The position numbers and the translations under genes are program-made. DNA of 42,010 nt. It comes from DASVWH01 sp036389715. Its GTDB lineage: Bacteria > Acidobacteriota > Blastocatellia > Pyrinomonadales > Pyrinomonadaceae. Position 1 is the first letter of the stretch. The number at the start of each line of letters is the position of its first letter. Positions 8,208 to 16,288 of the stretch are shown piece by piece. The notes below the pieces were generated by a model. That model did not search any database. It was not told the origin of the DNA and saw nothing but the letters and a program-made list of their open reading frames with translations. The stretch covers positions 1 to 42,010 of the forward strand of contig DASVWH010000252.1 in assembly GCA_036389715.1 (NCBI GenBank). Reading direction: 5' to 3'.

Positions 8208-8270
8208 CAGACGCAGAAGACGCGGCGAAAAAGGCTCTTTTGACCTTTCTCGCCGCGTCCTCTGCGTCTG
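8208..8270. repeat. Long palindrome with GACGCGGCGA core
   Basis: Two 27-base arms (8208-8234 and 8244-8270) pair with only two mismatches around a nine-base loop, CTCTTTTGA. The arm includes CAGACGCAGA followed by GACGCGGCGA. A second palindrome with the same core lies at 34010-34070. It is placed between the 3' end of the subtilase gene and the 5' end of the zinc-ribbon gene, both on the minus strand. It could end the subtilase transcript, although no clear T-run follows. Confidence 0.75.
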
Positions 8271-8304
8271 CACCCGGGCAGGGTGTCTTGCGTCTCTTTT
8301 GAGC

Positions 8305-9747
8305 TTACTTGACGCCGACGGCCCGGGCCGCGTTGATGCGCCCGCCCGTCTGAACTTTTCCCTTGAGAGAATCGAGTTTATCAACCGAATCGAGGAGCCT
8401 TTGACGCAGCTCCCTGACGGAAAGCTCCGGCTGGACCGAAAGAATCAGCGCCGCCACGCCCGCCACTTCCGGCGTCGCCATCGAAGTCCCTGAAGCCTCG
8501 CGAAACTCGCCGCCCAGCCAGGTGCTCAAAATCTCTTTGCCCGGCGCGGCGACGTGAACGCTCTTCGCGCCGTAGTTCGAGAAGGAGGCCAGCGCGTCGT
8601 TGCGATCAAGCGCGGCGACGCTCAGCACGTTGAAGAGATCGTACCCGGCCGGATAGTGCGGCGAGCGGTCTGCGTCGGCGCTCGAATTGCCCGCCGCCGC
8701 GATGAAGAGTATGCCCTCCTCGCCCGCACGCTTGATGGCATCCTGCAAAGCCCTGGACTTTTGCGTCGAGCCCCAGCTGGCGCTGATGATACGGACGTTG
8801 ACGCCCGCGCGCTTGCGGTCAATCACGTAGTTGATGGCTTCAATCGCATCGCGGGTCGTGCCCGAACCGTTGGCCGCCATGAACTTCAGGGGCATAATCT
8901 CGACGTTCCAGTTGACGCCCGTGATGCCGAAGCCGTTGTCGCCCTCCGCCCCGATGATTCCGGCGCAGTGCGTGCCGTGGCCGTTGTCGTCCATCGGGTC
9001 GCGCAGCCGGTCCGTGGCGTTGAAGCCGTGCAGGTCGTCGAACTCGCCCAGTTGCTCATCACGGTAGGCGGCCATCTCGGCCGGGCGCTGCCAGATGTTG
9101 TTGGCCAGGTCTGTGTGCGTATAGTCAACGCCGCTGTCGAGCACGGCGACGACCACTTTCTTGCTGCCCTTAGTCTTCTCCCAGGCGCGCAAGGCGCTAA
9201 TGTCGGCGCCCTCTTTCCCGCCGCGCTGCGCCGTATTGGCCAGCGACCATTGCTCTATGAACTGCGGATCGTTGGGCCAGTTAAAGGGGATGAATCTATC
9301 GAGTTCGGCGGGCGCTGCGTCCCTCTCGGGCCGCGCCAGGACGACCGGCTCGTCGCCGTACAGGTAGTTCGGCTCGGCGTAATCAACGACGCCCGTCAGT
9401 CCGCGATATTCGGCCGCCACCGCTTCGGCATCGAGGCCGTCCTCGTCTTCAATCGAGACCCAGCCGCTGATGTTCTCATACTCATCCTGAAAGCGGTCGT
9501 GATGGGCGAGGGCCAGCTCTTTAATCTTCTCCAGCCGCGTCCCCGGACGAAAATGGACGAGCACTTGCGAACGTGCCGGAAGGCCCGCCGCGCTCTCCTG
9601 CCGCATGGGCTCGCCCCTTAATTCATACCGGACGTGAGTCACGGGCTGCGGCTCATACTGCCAGCGCCTGATCTGGCCCGCGAACGCGGCCAGCAAAATC
9701 AACGTCAGCGCCAGGGCCAGGTGTCCTAAAAAATTCTGCCGGTTCAT
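8305..9747 (-). CDS. Secreted or membrane-anchored subtilisin-like serine protease (S8)
   Basis: A 480-residue subtilase. Residues 8-25 are a hydrophobic signal or anchor segment (LGHLALALTLILLAAFAG). Residues about 55-125 resemble the inhibitor/propeptide (VLVHFRPGTRLEKIKELALAH, then DYAEPNYLYG). The peptidase domain follows with D204 in AVLDSGVDYTHTDL, H257 in NGHGTHCAG, the oxyanion-hole Asn in AAAGNSS, and S422 in SGTSMATPEVAG. All catalytic residues are present, so an active exported protease is expected. The protein ends soon after the catalytic helix without added domains. GAGG precedes the ATG at 9747. A heptamer-repeat spacer separates it from the small protein gene upstream. Confidence 0.95.
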   Translation of the reverse strand: MNRQNFLGHLALALTLILLAAFAGQIRRWQYEPQPVTHVRYELRGEPMRQESAAGLPARSQVLVHFRPGTRLEKIKELALAHHDRFQDEYENISGWVSIEDEDGLDAEAVAAEYRGLTGVVDYAEPNYLYGDEPVVLARPERDAAPAELDRFIPFNWPNDPQFIEQWSLANTAQRGGKEGADISALRAWEKTKGSKKVVVAVLDSGVDYTHTDLANNIWQRPAEMAAYRDEQLGEFDDLHGFNATDRLRDPMDDNGHGTHCAGIIGAEGDNGFGITGVNWNVEIMPLKFMAANGSGTTRDAIEAINYVIDRKRAGVNVRIISASWGSTQKSRALQDAIKRAGEEGILFIAAAGNSSADADRSPHYPAGYDLFNVLSVAALDRNDALASFSNYGAKSVHVAAPGKEILSTWLGGEFREASGTSMATPEVAGVAALILSVQPELSVRELRQRLLDSVDKLDSLKGKVQTGGRINAARAVGVK

Positions 9748-9769
9748 TGCTTTACCTCATATAACTGCC

Positions 9770-9867
9770 GGTCAATGGTCAATTCAATGGTCAATAGTAA
9801 ATGGTCAATAGAAGAGAGAAGCAGTTCGCCTATTACGATTTACCATTGACCATTGACCATTAGCCAG
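9770..9867. repeat. Heptamer repeat array, GGTCAAT family, with inverted half
   Basis: The spacer between the subtilase and small-protein genes is built from 7-base units. The left half reads GGTCAAT twice, a partial unit, GGTCAAT, AGTAAAT, GGTCAAT; the right half (from 9843) reads CCATTGA twice and CCATTAG, the reverse complement. The two halves can fold on each other around a short AGAGAGAAG-containing loop. The pattern resembles cyanobacterial STRR heptamers. Confidence 0.8.
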
Positions 9868-9871
9868 CCAT

Positions 9872-10147
9872 TCAGATACGGAAATTAGAGCCCTCGTAAT
9901 TGAAGAGCCTGAGCTGGTCGCGGTCCGCGCGGTACTCGTAGCCTTTGTTGCCCGCCCTGAGCCGGATGCTCCAGCCGGAGGTCATCATCTGCCCGCTCAT
10001 CTCGCCGCGGACGGGCGCGCCGAGCGCCATGTCTGGAAACTCGCTCTCCTCGACAGACTCTTCCTTAATCTCCTGCTCGGAGACGCCGAGTCGCTTTGCC
10101 AGATCGGCGCGTGCGCGCCTGACGGCCTCTTCTTTGGTTGCAGCCAT
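9872..10147 (-). CDS. Small conserved-type protein with a Chloroflexi-like secreted-protein domain
   Basis: A 91-residue soluble protein. Its order of motifs, an N-terminal helix (AVRRARADLAKRLGVSEQEI), an acidic strand (EESVEESEFPDMALGAP), then GWSIRLRAGNKGYEYRAD, matches from memory a short domain common in secreted Chloroflexi and related proteins, in which the LGCP cysteine is usual. Here the cysteine position is Ala and no signal peptide is visible, so this is a cytosolic stand-alone version. Its function is unknown. It is divergently transcribed from the TPR gene at 10315, leaving a 167-bp shared upstream region. GAGGAG lies about 13 bases before the ATG. Confidence 0.72.
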   Translation of the reverse strand: MAATKEEAVRRARADLAKRLGVSEQEIKEESVEESEFPDMALGAPVRGEMSGQMMTSGWSIRLRAGNKGYEYRADRDQLRLFNYEGSNFRI

Positions 10148-10314
10148 TCTCTCAATCGCTCCTCTCGAAAATCCGGGCTCTCACGCTTGCGGCCCGGCGC
10201 AAGGGGCCGGCGGCAATCGCCTTTCAGACTTGTCCGGCCTGTGCCCGTATGCTTATTCTGCGCCTGCGCGGGGCGCTTCGTCAAAGTATTTGCAGCGCCC
10301 GCCGGAGAACGCCG

Positions 10315-11004
10315 ATGAACATCACCCCGGAAGATGTGACGACCCGCGCTGACGCGCTTTACGGGGCGCGCGAGCAAGCGGAGGGGGTGCGCGCGAGCGT
10401 CGAGCTGTTGCGGGCCGGGGGAGAGCCGCAGGGCTACGAGGCGGCCTGGCGGCTGGGTCGCGCCCTCTTCTTTCTGGGCCAGGAAGCCTGCGACGAAGAG
10501 GAGGCACGCTCGTCTCACGCGGACGCGGTGCGGGCCTCTCTGCGCGCCGCGCGGCTTGAGCCCGGGCGCGTCGAGGGCCATTTCTGGCTCGGGGTCAACT
10601 ATGCGCTGCTGGCCCGCCTGGAGCGCAGACGGCTGAAGGCCCTGGCGTCCGCGCTGCGCGCCCGCCGCTCGCTCGGGCGCGCCGTTCGTCTGGACCCGGC
10701 TTATCACGGGGCGGGGCCGCTGCGCGTACTGGCGCGCCTGCAAAGCAGACTCCCTTTCGTGCTCGGCGGCGGACGCGGGCGCGCGCGCGTCAACTACGAG
10801 CGGGCCATCAGTCTCGCGCCCGCCAACACGGTCACGCGCCTTTACTTTGCGGAGCTGCTGCTGGAGACCGGAGACGACACACGCGCCCGTCTTGAGCTTG
10901 AAGCGCTCTTGAATCTTCCGTTCGATTCCGGCTGGGCCTTTGAGATTAGACGCGACCGCCGCATCGCGCGCGAGCTTTTGAACGGGCTCGCAGGCAAGAG
11001 TTGA
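10315..11004 (+). CDS. TPR-repeat protein, TRAP/TatT-component-like
   Basis: A 229-residue Arg/Ala/Leu-rich helical protein with tetratricopeptide-like repeats (YEAAWRLGRALFFLGQEA, GHFWLGVNYALLARLE, SLGRAVRLDPAYHGAGPLRVLARL, YERAISLAPANTVTRLYFAEL). The order of repeats and the GPLRVLARL segment recall the TatT/TRAP-transporter T-component family of periplasmic TPR proteins, but no signal peptide is seen from this start. The ATG at 10315 was chosen because GGAGAA precedes it by six bases; an upstream extension to 10138 has a codon pattern unlike a protein and overlaps the divergent gene. A partner is unknown. Confidence 0.75.
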   Translation: MNITPEDVTTRADALYGAREQAEGVRASVELLRAGGEPQGYEAAWRLGRALFFLGQEACDEEEARSSHADAVRASLRAARLEPGRVEGHFWLGVNYALLARLERRRLKALASALRARRSLGRAVRLDPAYHGAGPLRVLARLQSRLPFVLGGGRGRARVNYERAISLAPANTVTRLYFAELLLETGDDTRARLELEALLNLPFDSGWAFEIRRDRRIARELLNGLAGKS

Positions 11005-11046
11005 TGCCTTCGACACGTTGAATCTTCCAGGAGGGTTCGATTGGTG

Positions 11047-11052
11047 TATAAT
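11047..11052 (+). promoter_or_regulatory. Candidate -10 box (TATAAT) for the GH43 gene
   Basis: A consensus TATAAT lies 120 bp before the GH43 ATG in an otherwise GC-rich spacer. The -35 region is weak (TTCCAG at 11025-11030, spacer 16). Transcription would start near 11059 and leave a leader of about 115 bases without a visible coding role. Confidence 0.45.
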
Positions 11053-11172
11053 GCCAGCCGTGTCCAACACGGAAGAGATGACGTAACCCTCCTCCCGAAG
11101 AGCCGTGTTGCTTCAGAGCGTGAAAGGCATTCTTGCAGCGTGTCCCGCCGGGCGCAAATATCTCCTGATTTC

Positions 11173-12615
11173 ATGAGCGCGAAAATACTTAACACGAGAT
11201 TTATTACCGTCGTTCTCTTCCTGGCCTTCCTTGTCTCGTCGTGCCCGGCGGCGCTGGCTCAATCCGCCACCTTCACAAATCCGATAGTGAAATCCAGGGA
11301 TGCCGCCGACCCCTGGATGGTTTACAGGGACGGTTATTACTACTTCACCTTCACGGCGGGAAATCGCATCGAGGTCTGGAAGTCTCCGACCATCACGGGC
11401 ATTGAACAGGGCACGAAGGTGACCGTCTGGCAAGCGCCGTCCTTTGGTCCGCAATGCTGCAACATCTGGGCTCCCGAACTCCACTTCATCGGCGGCAAGT
11501 GGTACATCTACTACGCCGCCGACGACAGCAACGATGCTCACCACCGGATGTATGTCCTCGAAAGTACGGGGACCGACCCGCAGGGGGCGTACCTTGATAA
11601 GGGGAAAATATCCGCCCTGACTGACAGGTGGGCGATAGATGGCTCAGTGCTGCAAAAGCCGGACGGCTCGCTCTACTTCATCTGGTCCGGCTGGGCCAAT
11701 CTCAACCCCGGCCCGCAGAATATCTACATCGCTCCGATGAGTAATCCCTGGACCATCAGCGGGGAACGAACGCTGATCTCCGCGCCCGTGAATCCCTGGG
11801 AGAATGTCGGCTGGGCAGTCAACGAAGGGCCTGTGGCTCTCCAAAGGGGCGGGAAGGTGTTCATCGTTTATTCGGCGAGCGGCGGCTCGACGGCTGATTA
11901 CTGCCTCGGCATGTTGACCAATACGGACGGGAACCTGTTGGCCCCGGGCTCCTGGCAAAAGTCGCAGGGTTGTGTCTTCGCAAAGACGGACACAGTGTAT
12001 GGGCCCGGCCATAACTCTTTCGTCAAGTCACCGGACCAGACCGAGGACTGGATCATTTATCACGCGAGAGACACTCCCTTTCAGACCTGGGAGGGGCGGA
12101 CGGCAAGGGCGCAGAAATTCACTTGGCTCGCGGACGGGACACCCCGGTTCGGCGTTCCGTCGGCGACGAACATTTCACTGCCGACGCCCTCAGGCGAAGT
12201 TAAACAGACGCCTGCTCCGGCCCCTGTCCTGCTAACCGAGGAAGGCAGCGGGCGGGCGGCCGCTCTCGACTCCGTGACGTGGATGCGCGAGCCTTTTCTG
12301 TTGCTGACATCTCACAACTTCAGCCTGGACCAGCGCGCTCGCTTCATGCTCTTCGCGCGCAACGTGGAGTTGCAGCCCGGCGAAAGCGCCTCCGTCATCA
12401 CGGCAGAGGGCGAAGACTCTGCTCACAGAATCTTCCCCTTATCCATCGAGTACGTCGGCAAGGTCTCAGGACTGGATTGGCTGACACAGATAATCATCAA
12501 GCTCCCCGATGGAATGAATAGCGCAGGGGAGATGCAGGTCAGCATCAAGATGCGCGGCACGCCCAGCAATAAAGTGCTTATCAGCGTCAGCCCTTCTCCG
12601 AGCACGTCTCCCTAG
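11173..12615 (+). CDS. Secreted GH43-family glycosidase with C-terminal Blastocatellia-type domain
   Basis: A 480-residue exported enzyme of glycoside hydrolase family 43, whose members cut arabinofuranose or xylose linkages in plant-type polysaccharides. Residues 1-30 are a signal peptide ending in AALAQ. The five-bladed propeller follows, with candidate general base D46 (AADPW), pKa-modulating D156 (AIDGSVL) and general acid E218 (VNEGPVAL). From about residue 350 to the end there is a separate beta-rich domain that is homologous to the C-terminus of the convergent SGNH hydrolase. The start at 11173 is set by the signal peptide; no clear ribosome-binding site precedes it, and the open frame upstream (to 11041) covers the promoter. 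The substrate is not determined by sequence alone. Confidence 0.9.
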   Translation: MSAKILNTRFITVVLFLAFLVSSCPAALAQSATFTNPIVKSRDAADPWMVYRDGYYYFTFTAGNRIEVWKSPTITGIEQGTKVTVWQAPSFGPQCCNIWAPELHFIGGKWYIYYAADDSNDAHHRMYVLESTGTDPQGAYLDKGKISALTDRWAIDGSVLQKPDGSLYFIWSGWANLNPGPQNIYIAPMSNPWTISGERTLISAPVNPWENVGWAVNEGPVALQRGGKVFIVYSASGGSTADYCLGMLTNTDGNLLAPGSWQKSQGCVFAKTDTVYGPGHNSFVKSPDQTEDWIIYHARDTPFQTWEGRTARAQKFTWLADGTPRFGVPSATNISLPTPSGEVKQTPAPAPVLLTEEGSGRAAALDSVTWMREPFLLLTSHNFSLDQRARFMLFARNVELQPGESASVITAEGEDSAHRIFPLSIEYVGKVSGLDWLTQIIIKLPDGMNSAGEMQVSIKMRGTPSNKVLISVSPSPSTSP

Positions 12616-12808
12616 ACGAAATCTTTTTCGGGCAGGTTTTCATTTGCAGTACACGCCGCTTGATTCATCATGGGCCTAGCTGTCCCAGGATAATCATGTT
12701 CCATAAAGAACTGCATCGGCAGGCACACCTCTTCCAGACAAGGCGAGCGCGGCGCAGCACCCTGACCGGGACTGCTTGAGCAAACTACCCGCTATTCCAA
12801 CTAAAAGC

Positions 12809-14005
12809 CTATTTAATAGTAATAAGTGCTTTGTTGCTGTTCACACCGCGCAGGCTGATGCTGACCCACACGTCGCCGCCGCTCGCAAGCTCATCGGGCA
12901 GTTTGACGATCACCTGCGTCAGCGAATCGAAGTTCGGGACTTTGCCTGCGTACTCAATCGCCAGTGGATAAAGCTTGTGTTGCGAATCCTCTGCCTGCGC
13001 GGTGAGCGCGGAGGCGTTCTCGTTAGCTGCGAGGGCGGCATTAGCGGCGAAGAGCGTCAGACGGGTGCGCCCATCTGCGCTGAAGTTGTGTGTCGTGAAG
13101 ACCGAAAACGGATCGCGGACGAGCGTGACGGAATCAACGGCAGCCGCGCGATTTGAGTTTTCTTCCATCAGTAAAATCGGCGCACCCGCAGAGCCCGGCC
13201 CGAGCAGCGGCGCGTAGCCGAGATTGCGAAGGAGCCCGGCAATCACTTTGTGTCCCAAATCGCTCGGATGAACGCCCGAAGGGTCATATGAAGACATGTA
13301 TCCTTTGGCCGCCGCGTCCTGATCGCCGTTGGGCCCATTGAATGCCTCGTAGACTCTCGCGCATGGAATATTGTTTGCCGCGCTCGTCGTCGCTATGTAT
13401 CTATTAACATCGTCGAGATAACCTTTGATGATCGTAAAAGTGCCTGTGTTCTTCTCTACATTGACGAACGGATTGTAGATATCCATCGTGCGAATAATGG
13501 TGTTGCCGGGGCTGCGCAGCGATAAGACCTCCGCGATAATCGCGCTCCAGTTAGCTTTGAGTGTGGCGGTCGCGCTGCGAAAGCAATCCTGATTGTCCGG
13601 GCCGCCACAAGTGCCGTCCGAATATGTGTTTAAGGCGCGCAGAAAATCGTTGCCGCCGATGTCCCAGGTGATTACCTGTGAATTAGCCATCAGGTTGCGA
13701 AGCACAGCATCGTTACGCAGCGCGTCCAGCAACTGGCTGCTGGTCCACCCGTTGTGTCGCCCCGGCGCGCTGAGGTTGCTATCCAAAGGATTCTGTAGAA
13801 TCACACTTGAGCCCGTGTCCGCCTGCGCGTAAGTCGCATAGCGCGGCACGTACCCGCCGCCGCTAAAATCCGCAATCCCGACGGCCAGCGAATCGCCGAG
13901 CGCCGTGTAGCTCAGCGTGTTGGAAGCGGCCGTCGCTTTTAGTGGAAAGGTAAGCTGCGTCGCCAGAAAGAGGATGAGCAGCGTGAGCGAGAGAAGACGA
14001 TTCAT
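12809..14005 (-). CDS. Secreted SGNH/GDSL hydrolase with the same C-terminal domain
   Basis: A 398-residue exported esterase or lipase-like protein. Residues 1-27 form a signal peptide (LLSLTLLILFLATQ, ending KATAAS). The SGNH blocks are present: S39 in GDSLAVG, the GGND block in TWDIGGNDF, and the DxxH-type block in DPSGVHPSDLGH. Substrates in this family range from acyl esters to acetylated polysaccharides. The last 120 residues (from about 276, ILLMEEN to KALITIK) match the C-terminus of the GH43 protein almost motif for motif. The start at 14005 was chosen because it begins the signal peptide. The gene converges on the GH43 gene with 193 bases between their stops. Confidence 0.9.
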   Translation of the reverse strand: MNRLLSLTLLILFLATQLTFPLKATAASNTLSYTALGDSLAVGIADFSGGGYVPRYATYAQADTGSSVILQNPLDSNLSAPGRHNGWTSSQLLDALRNDAVLRNLMANSQVITWDIGGNDFLRALNTYSDGTCGGPDNQDCFRSATATLKANWSAIIAEVLSLRSPGNTIIRTMDIYNPFVNVEKNTGTFTIIKGYLDDVNRYIATTSAANNIPCARVYEAFNGPNGDQDAAAKGYMSSYDPSGVHPSDLGHKVIAGLLRNLGYAPLLGPGSAGAPILLMEENSNRAAAVDSVTLVRDPFSVFTTHNFSADGRTRLTLFAANAALAANENASALTAQAEDSQHKLYPLAIEYAGKVPNFDSLTQVIVKLPDELASGGDVWVSISLRGVNSNKALITIK

Positions 14006-14256
14006 ATTAACCACAGTGCTGTAATTGGGATGTCTGCCGAATGCCACGTCAGGGCGCAACTGCCCCGGCGGCATCATGAGGGGGAGGACTCTTATTCTAT
14101 TATGGATTCGCCGCCCGCGCCAGCTACAGACCGCCGGTTATCACTCAGTGGGTTTGCCGGTCCTCGCCGGGTGCGGAGCAATGCTCTGCCTGCGCGGAAT
14201 GGCCCGGCGCGCAGCTCGTCGCCCGTGAGAATGAAGCGCGGCTCTCAACGCCCGGC

Positions 14257-15021
14257 TCAGACAAGATCGCCGAATTGATGTTGTAATAGGACGGCGACTG
14301 CGATGGCCGCCGTCTCTGCGCGCAGCGTGCGCCCGCCGAGCGTGACCGCGCTCCACCCGGCATCGAGCGCCAGCGCCAGCTCTTCTTCGGCCCAGCCACC
14401 CTCCGAGCCGACGAGCGCCGTCAAGACATGCGGGCGCGTGTGCAGTGCCGCCATCTCTGCGGATAGAGTCCGGCCGCCGCGCTCTGCAAAGATGACGCGC
14501 CACTCTGCATCGCCTGCCCAGGCCGCGCCGAGCAGAGAAGCGAGCGCGAGCGGGGCCGCGACTTGCGGAACGAGAGCACGCCCGGACTGCTTGGCCGCTT
14601 CGAGCGCGACACGCCGCCAGCGCGCCAAGCGCCGCGCCGCATCCGTCTCATCACGCAGGCGCACGTCGGCGTGCTTCGTCAGGACAGGCACGATGCGAGC
14701 GACGCCCAGCTCCGTCGCCTTTTGGACAACGAGGTCGAATTTTTCGCCCTTGAGCAGGGCCACCGCGAGCGTCAGGCCGAGCGGTGATTCCCGATGCGCG
14801 GGCGCGACCCCGGCGCAGAGCTTGAGCGTCGTGCTGTCTCGCCTGCACTCTTCGACCGTGCAGCGATACTCGCGGCCCGCGCCGTCGAAGACGAAGACCT
14901 CGTCACCCGCCTTGAGCCGCAGGACATCGCGCAGATGCCGCGTCTCCTCGGAGGCCAGTGTGACGTTTGAGCCGTCGGTCGCGAACGCCTCGGGCGGGGC
15001 AAAGAATCGGCGGCGTGTCAT
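14257..15021 (-). CDS. rsmE: 16S rRNA (uracil1498-N3)-methyltransferase RsmE
   Basis: A 254-residue SPOUT-class enzyme that methylates N3 of U1498 in 16S rRNA, using S-adenosylmethionine. The N-terminal PUA-like part starts MTRRRFFAPPEAF and includes HLRDVLRLKAGDEVFVFDG. The SPOUT part has LLKGEKFDLVVQKATELGV, the central helix AAKQSGRALVPQV, and the knot signature ALVGSEGGWAEEEL followed by VTLGGRTLRAETAAIAV. Length and motif order are typical. It follows prmA on the same strand, the usual bacterial pairing, but a 170-bp spacer with a heptamer array separates the two. Confidence 0.96.
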   Translation of the reverse strand: MTRRRFFAPPEAFATDGSNVTLASEETRHLRDVLRLKAGDEVFVFDGAGREYRCTVEECRRDSTTLKLCAGVAPAHRESPLGLTLAVALLKGEKFDLVVQKATELGVARIVPVLTKHADVRLRDETDAARRLARWRRVALEAAKQSGRALVPQVAAPLALASLLGAAWAGDAEWRVIFAERGGRTLSAEMAALHTRPHVLTALVGSEGGWAEEELALALDAGWSAVTLGGRTLRAETAAIAVAVLLQHQFGDLV

Positions 15022-15035
15022 CTTTACAGGCTCGC

Positions 15036-15136
15036 AGTTCAGAGTTAGGAGTTTAGAGTTCGGAGCTTAGAGTTCGGACCCCGGAGTTTCAGCGTTCAGA
15101 GCGTGCGCGCCCGGGCTTGAAGTTCAGAGCCCGGAG
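15036..15136. repeat. Heptamer repeat array, AGTTCGG/AGTTTAG family
   Basis: From 15036 seven complete units follow each other without a break: AGTTCAG, AGTTAGG, AGTTTAG, AGTTCGG, AGCTTAG, AGTTCGG, ACCCCGG. More degenerate units follow to 15101, and AGTTCAG-AGCCCGG returns at 15121-15134. The array fills most of the spacer between prmA and rsmE. Confidence 0.8.
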
Positions 15137-15191
15137 AGGCGGACTTTATTCCAACTCGGAACCCTCCGCGCTGCAAACGCCGGACAGTCAA

Positions 15192-16064
15192 TCAAACAAT
15201 GATCGCGACCCATTCGCCGTCGGTTGCCGTCTCGCAGACCCGCGTGATGCCGAGCGCGTGCAGGGCCTGACGAATTTGCCCGGCCTGCGAAGAGAGAATC
15301 CCGGAGAGAATCAACCGGCCGCAGGTCGCGCCGGTGAGCACTGGCAAAAGCGGCATAATCACGTCCGCCGTCAGATTGGCGCAGACCAGATTGGCCGCAG
15401 CCGTCGAGCCTTCCACCGTTCCGACCCGAAAGCAGATGCGCCCGTCCTCGCCGTTGAGACGCGCATTCTCGCGCGCGATCAGGACGGCTTCGGCGTCCGT
15501 GTCGCAGGCCGCTATCCTGGCCCGGGGAGAGAGTTTAGCGGCGGCGATTGCGAGGATGCCGGTCCCCGTCCCGACATCCAGAAAGCTGCTCCCGTCAAAA
15601 TATTTCTCGATGGCGGCCAGGCAGAGGCGCGTCGTCTCGTGCGTTCCGGTCCCGAAGGCCATGCCGGGCTCGATGCGGATGATGATGCGCTCTCCGGTCT
15701 CGGCAATGTCGCTCCAGGGCGGCGCGACGACGAAGCGTTGGCCCACCGTGACGGGCTGCCAGTTCTTCTTCCACTCGCCGAGCCAGTCCCTGTCTGCAAC
15801 TTCGCGCAAGCGCATCTGCGCGACGCTACTGGACGGCAAATCATAAATGCGCAGGGCTTCAAGCAGTGCTGCACGCAGGCGCTCGCGTCCCGGCGGCGCA
15901 TCGAAATAGCCCGAGACGCTGATGCTATCCGTGCTCTCGCCGGAGGATTCAGTGCCGAGCGCGCCCGCTTCCATCAGCGCGTACTCGACGGCCTCGCGCG
16001 CCGCCGTCTCTACCGTCAGCTCGACCGCGTACCACACGCGCTCTGTTTGCGCCCCGACGCTCAT
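15192..16064 (-). CDS. prmA: Ribosomal protein L11 methyltransferase PrmA
   Basis: A 290-residue methyltransferase that trimethylates ribosomal protein L11 (N-terminus and lysines) with S-adenosylmethionine. The N-terminal substrate-binding part (WYAVELTVETAAREAVEYALMEAGALG) is followed by the linker DWLGEWKKNWQPVTVGQRFVV-type region and FGTGTHETTRLCL. The Rossmann fold has motif I in SFLDVGTGTGILAIAAA, and the catalytic loop VCANLTADVIMPLLP stands where NIL is usual. Length is near the usual 290-300. It is third in an apparent era - small ORF - prmA - rsmE series on the minus strand. Confidence 0.95.
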   Translation of the reverse strand: MSVGAQTERVWYAVELTVETAAREAVEYALMEAGALGTESSGESTDSISVSGYFDAPPGRERLRAALLEALRIYDLPSSSVAQMRLREVADRDWLGEWKKNWQPVTVGQRFVVAPPWSDIAETGERIIIRIEPGMAFGTGTHETTRLCLAAIEKYFDGSSFLDVGTGTGILAIAAAKLSPRARIAACDTDAEAVLIARENARLNGEDGRICFRVGTVEGSTAAANLVCANLTADVIMPLLPVLTGATCGRLILSGILSSQAGQIRQALHALGITRVCETATDGEWVAIIV

Positions 16065-16082
16065 CAGTCTCCTTACGGTCGC

Positions 16083-16247
16083 TTAACGATGCGAAGAGCT
16101 TCTGAAAATCCATAAGAAGCTGGCGAGCATGCCGGAAGCGCCCGCCAGCCGCGCCAGAAGCTGTTTCTTCATGCCCGTGATGAAATAAGCGGCCAGCAGA
16201 ATGAGGGTCAGTACAGAGAAGAACATGCTTGCCAGCAGTAAGAGCAT
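16083..16247 (-). CDS. Short hydrophobic ORF between era and prmA (54 aa)
   Basis: A 54-codon ORF too short to be found by length alone. It begins MLLLLASMFFSVLTLILLAAYF, has a short basic loop GMKKQLLARLAG, then a second hydrophobic stretch MLASFLWIF and a basic end. This is the shape of a small two-helix inner-membrane protein with the loop in the cytoplasm. AAGGGAG lies about 11 bases upstream of the ATG. It fits exactly between the era stop (41 bases upstream) and the prmA start (18 bases downstream), and all four genes share a strand, which supports it. No homologue is recognised. Confidence 0.5.
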   Translation of the reverse strand: MLLLLASMFFSVLTLILLAAYFITGMKKQLLARLAGASGMLASFLWIFRSSSHR

Positions 16248-16288
16248 ACAGCCCGTCTCCCTTCTTCTTTCAGCGCGCGCCGGTCTGT

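Noticed and set aside
9997..11070. A 357-codon minus-strand frame over the TPR gene
   Set aside because: It overlaps both the divergent 91-residue gene and the TPR gene; no motif or ribosome-binding site supports it.
11041..11172. N-terminal extension of the GH43 protein
   Set aside because: It would bury the signal peptide 44 residues inside and includes the -10 box.
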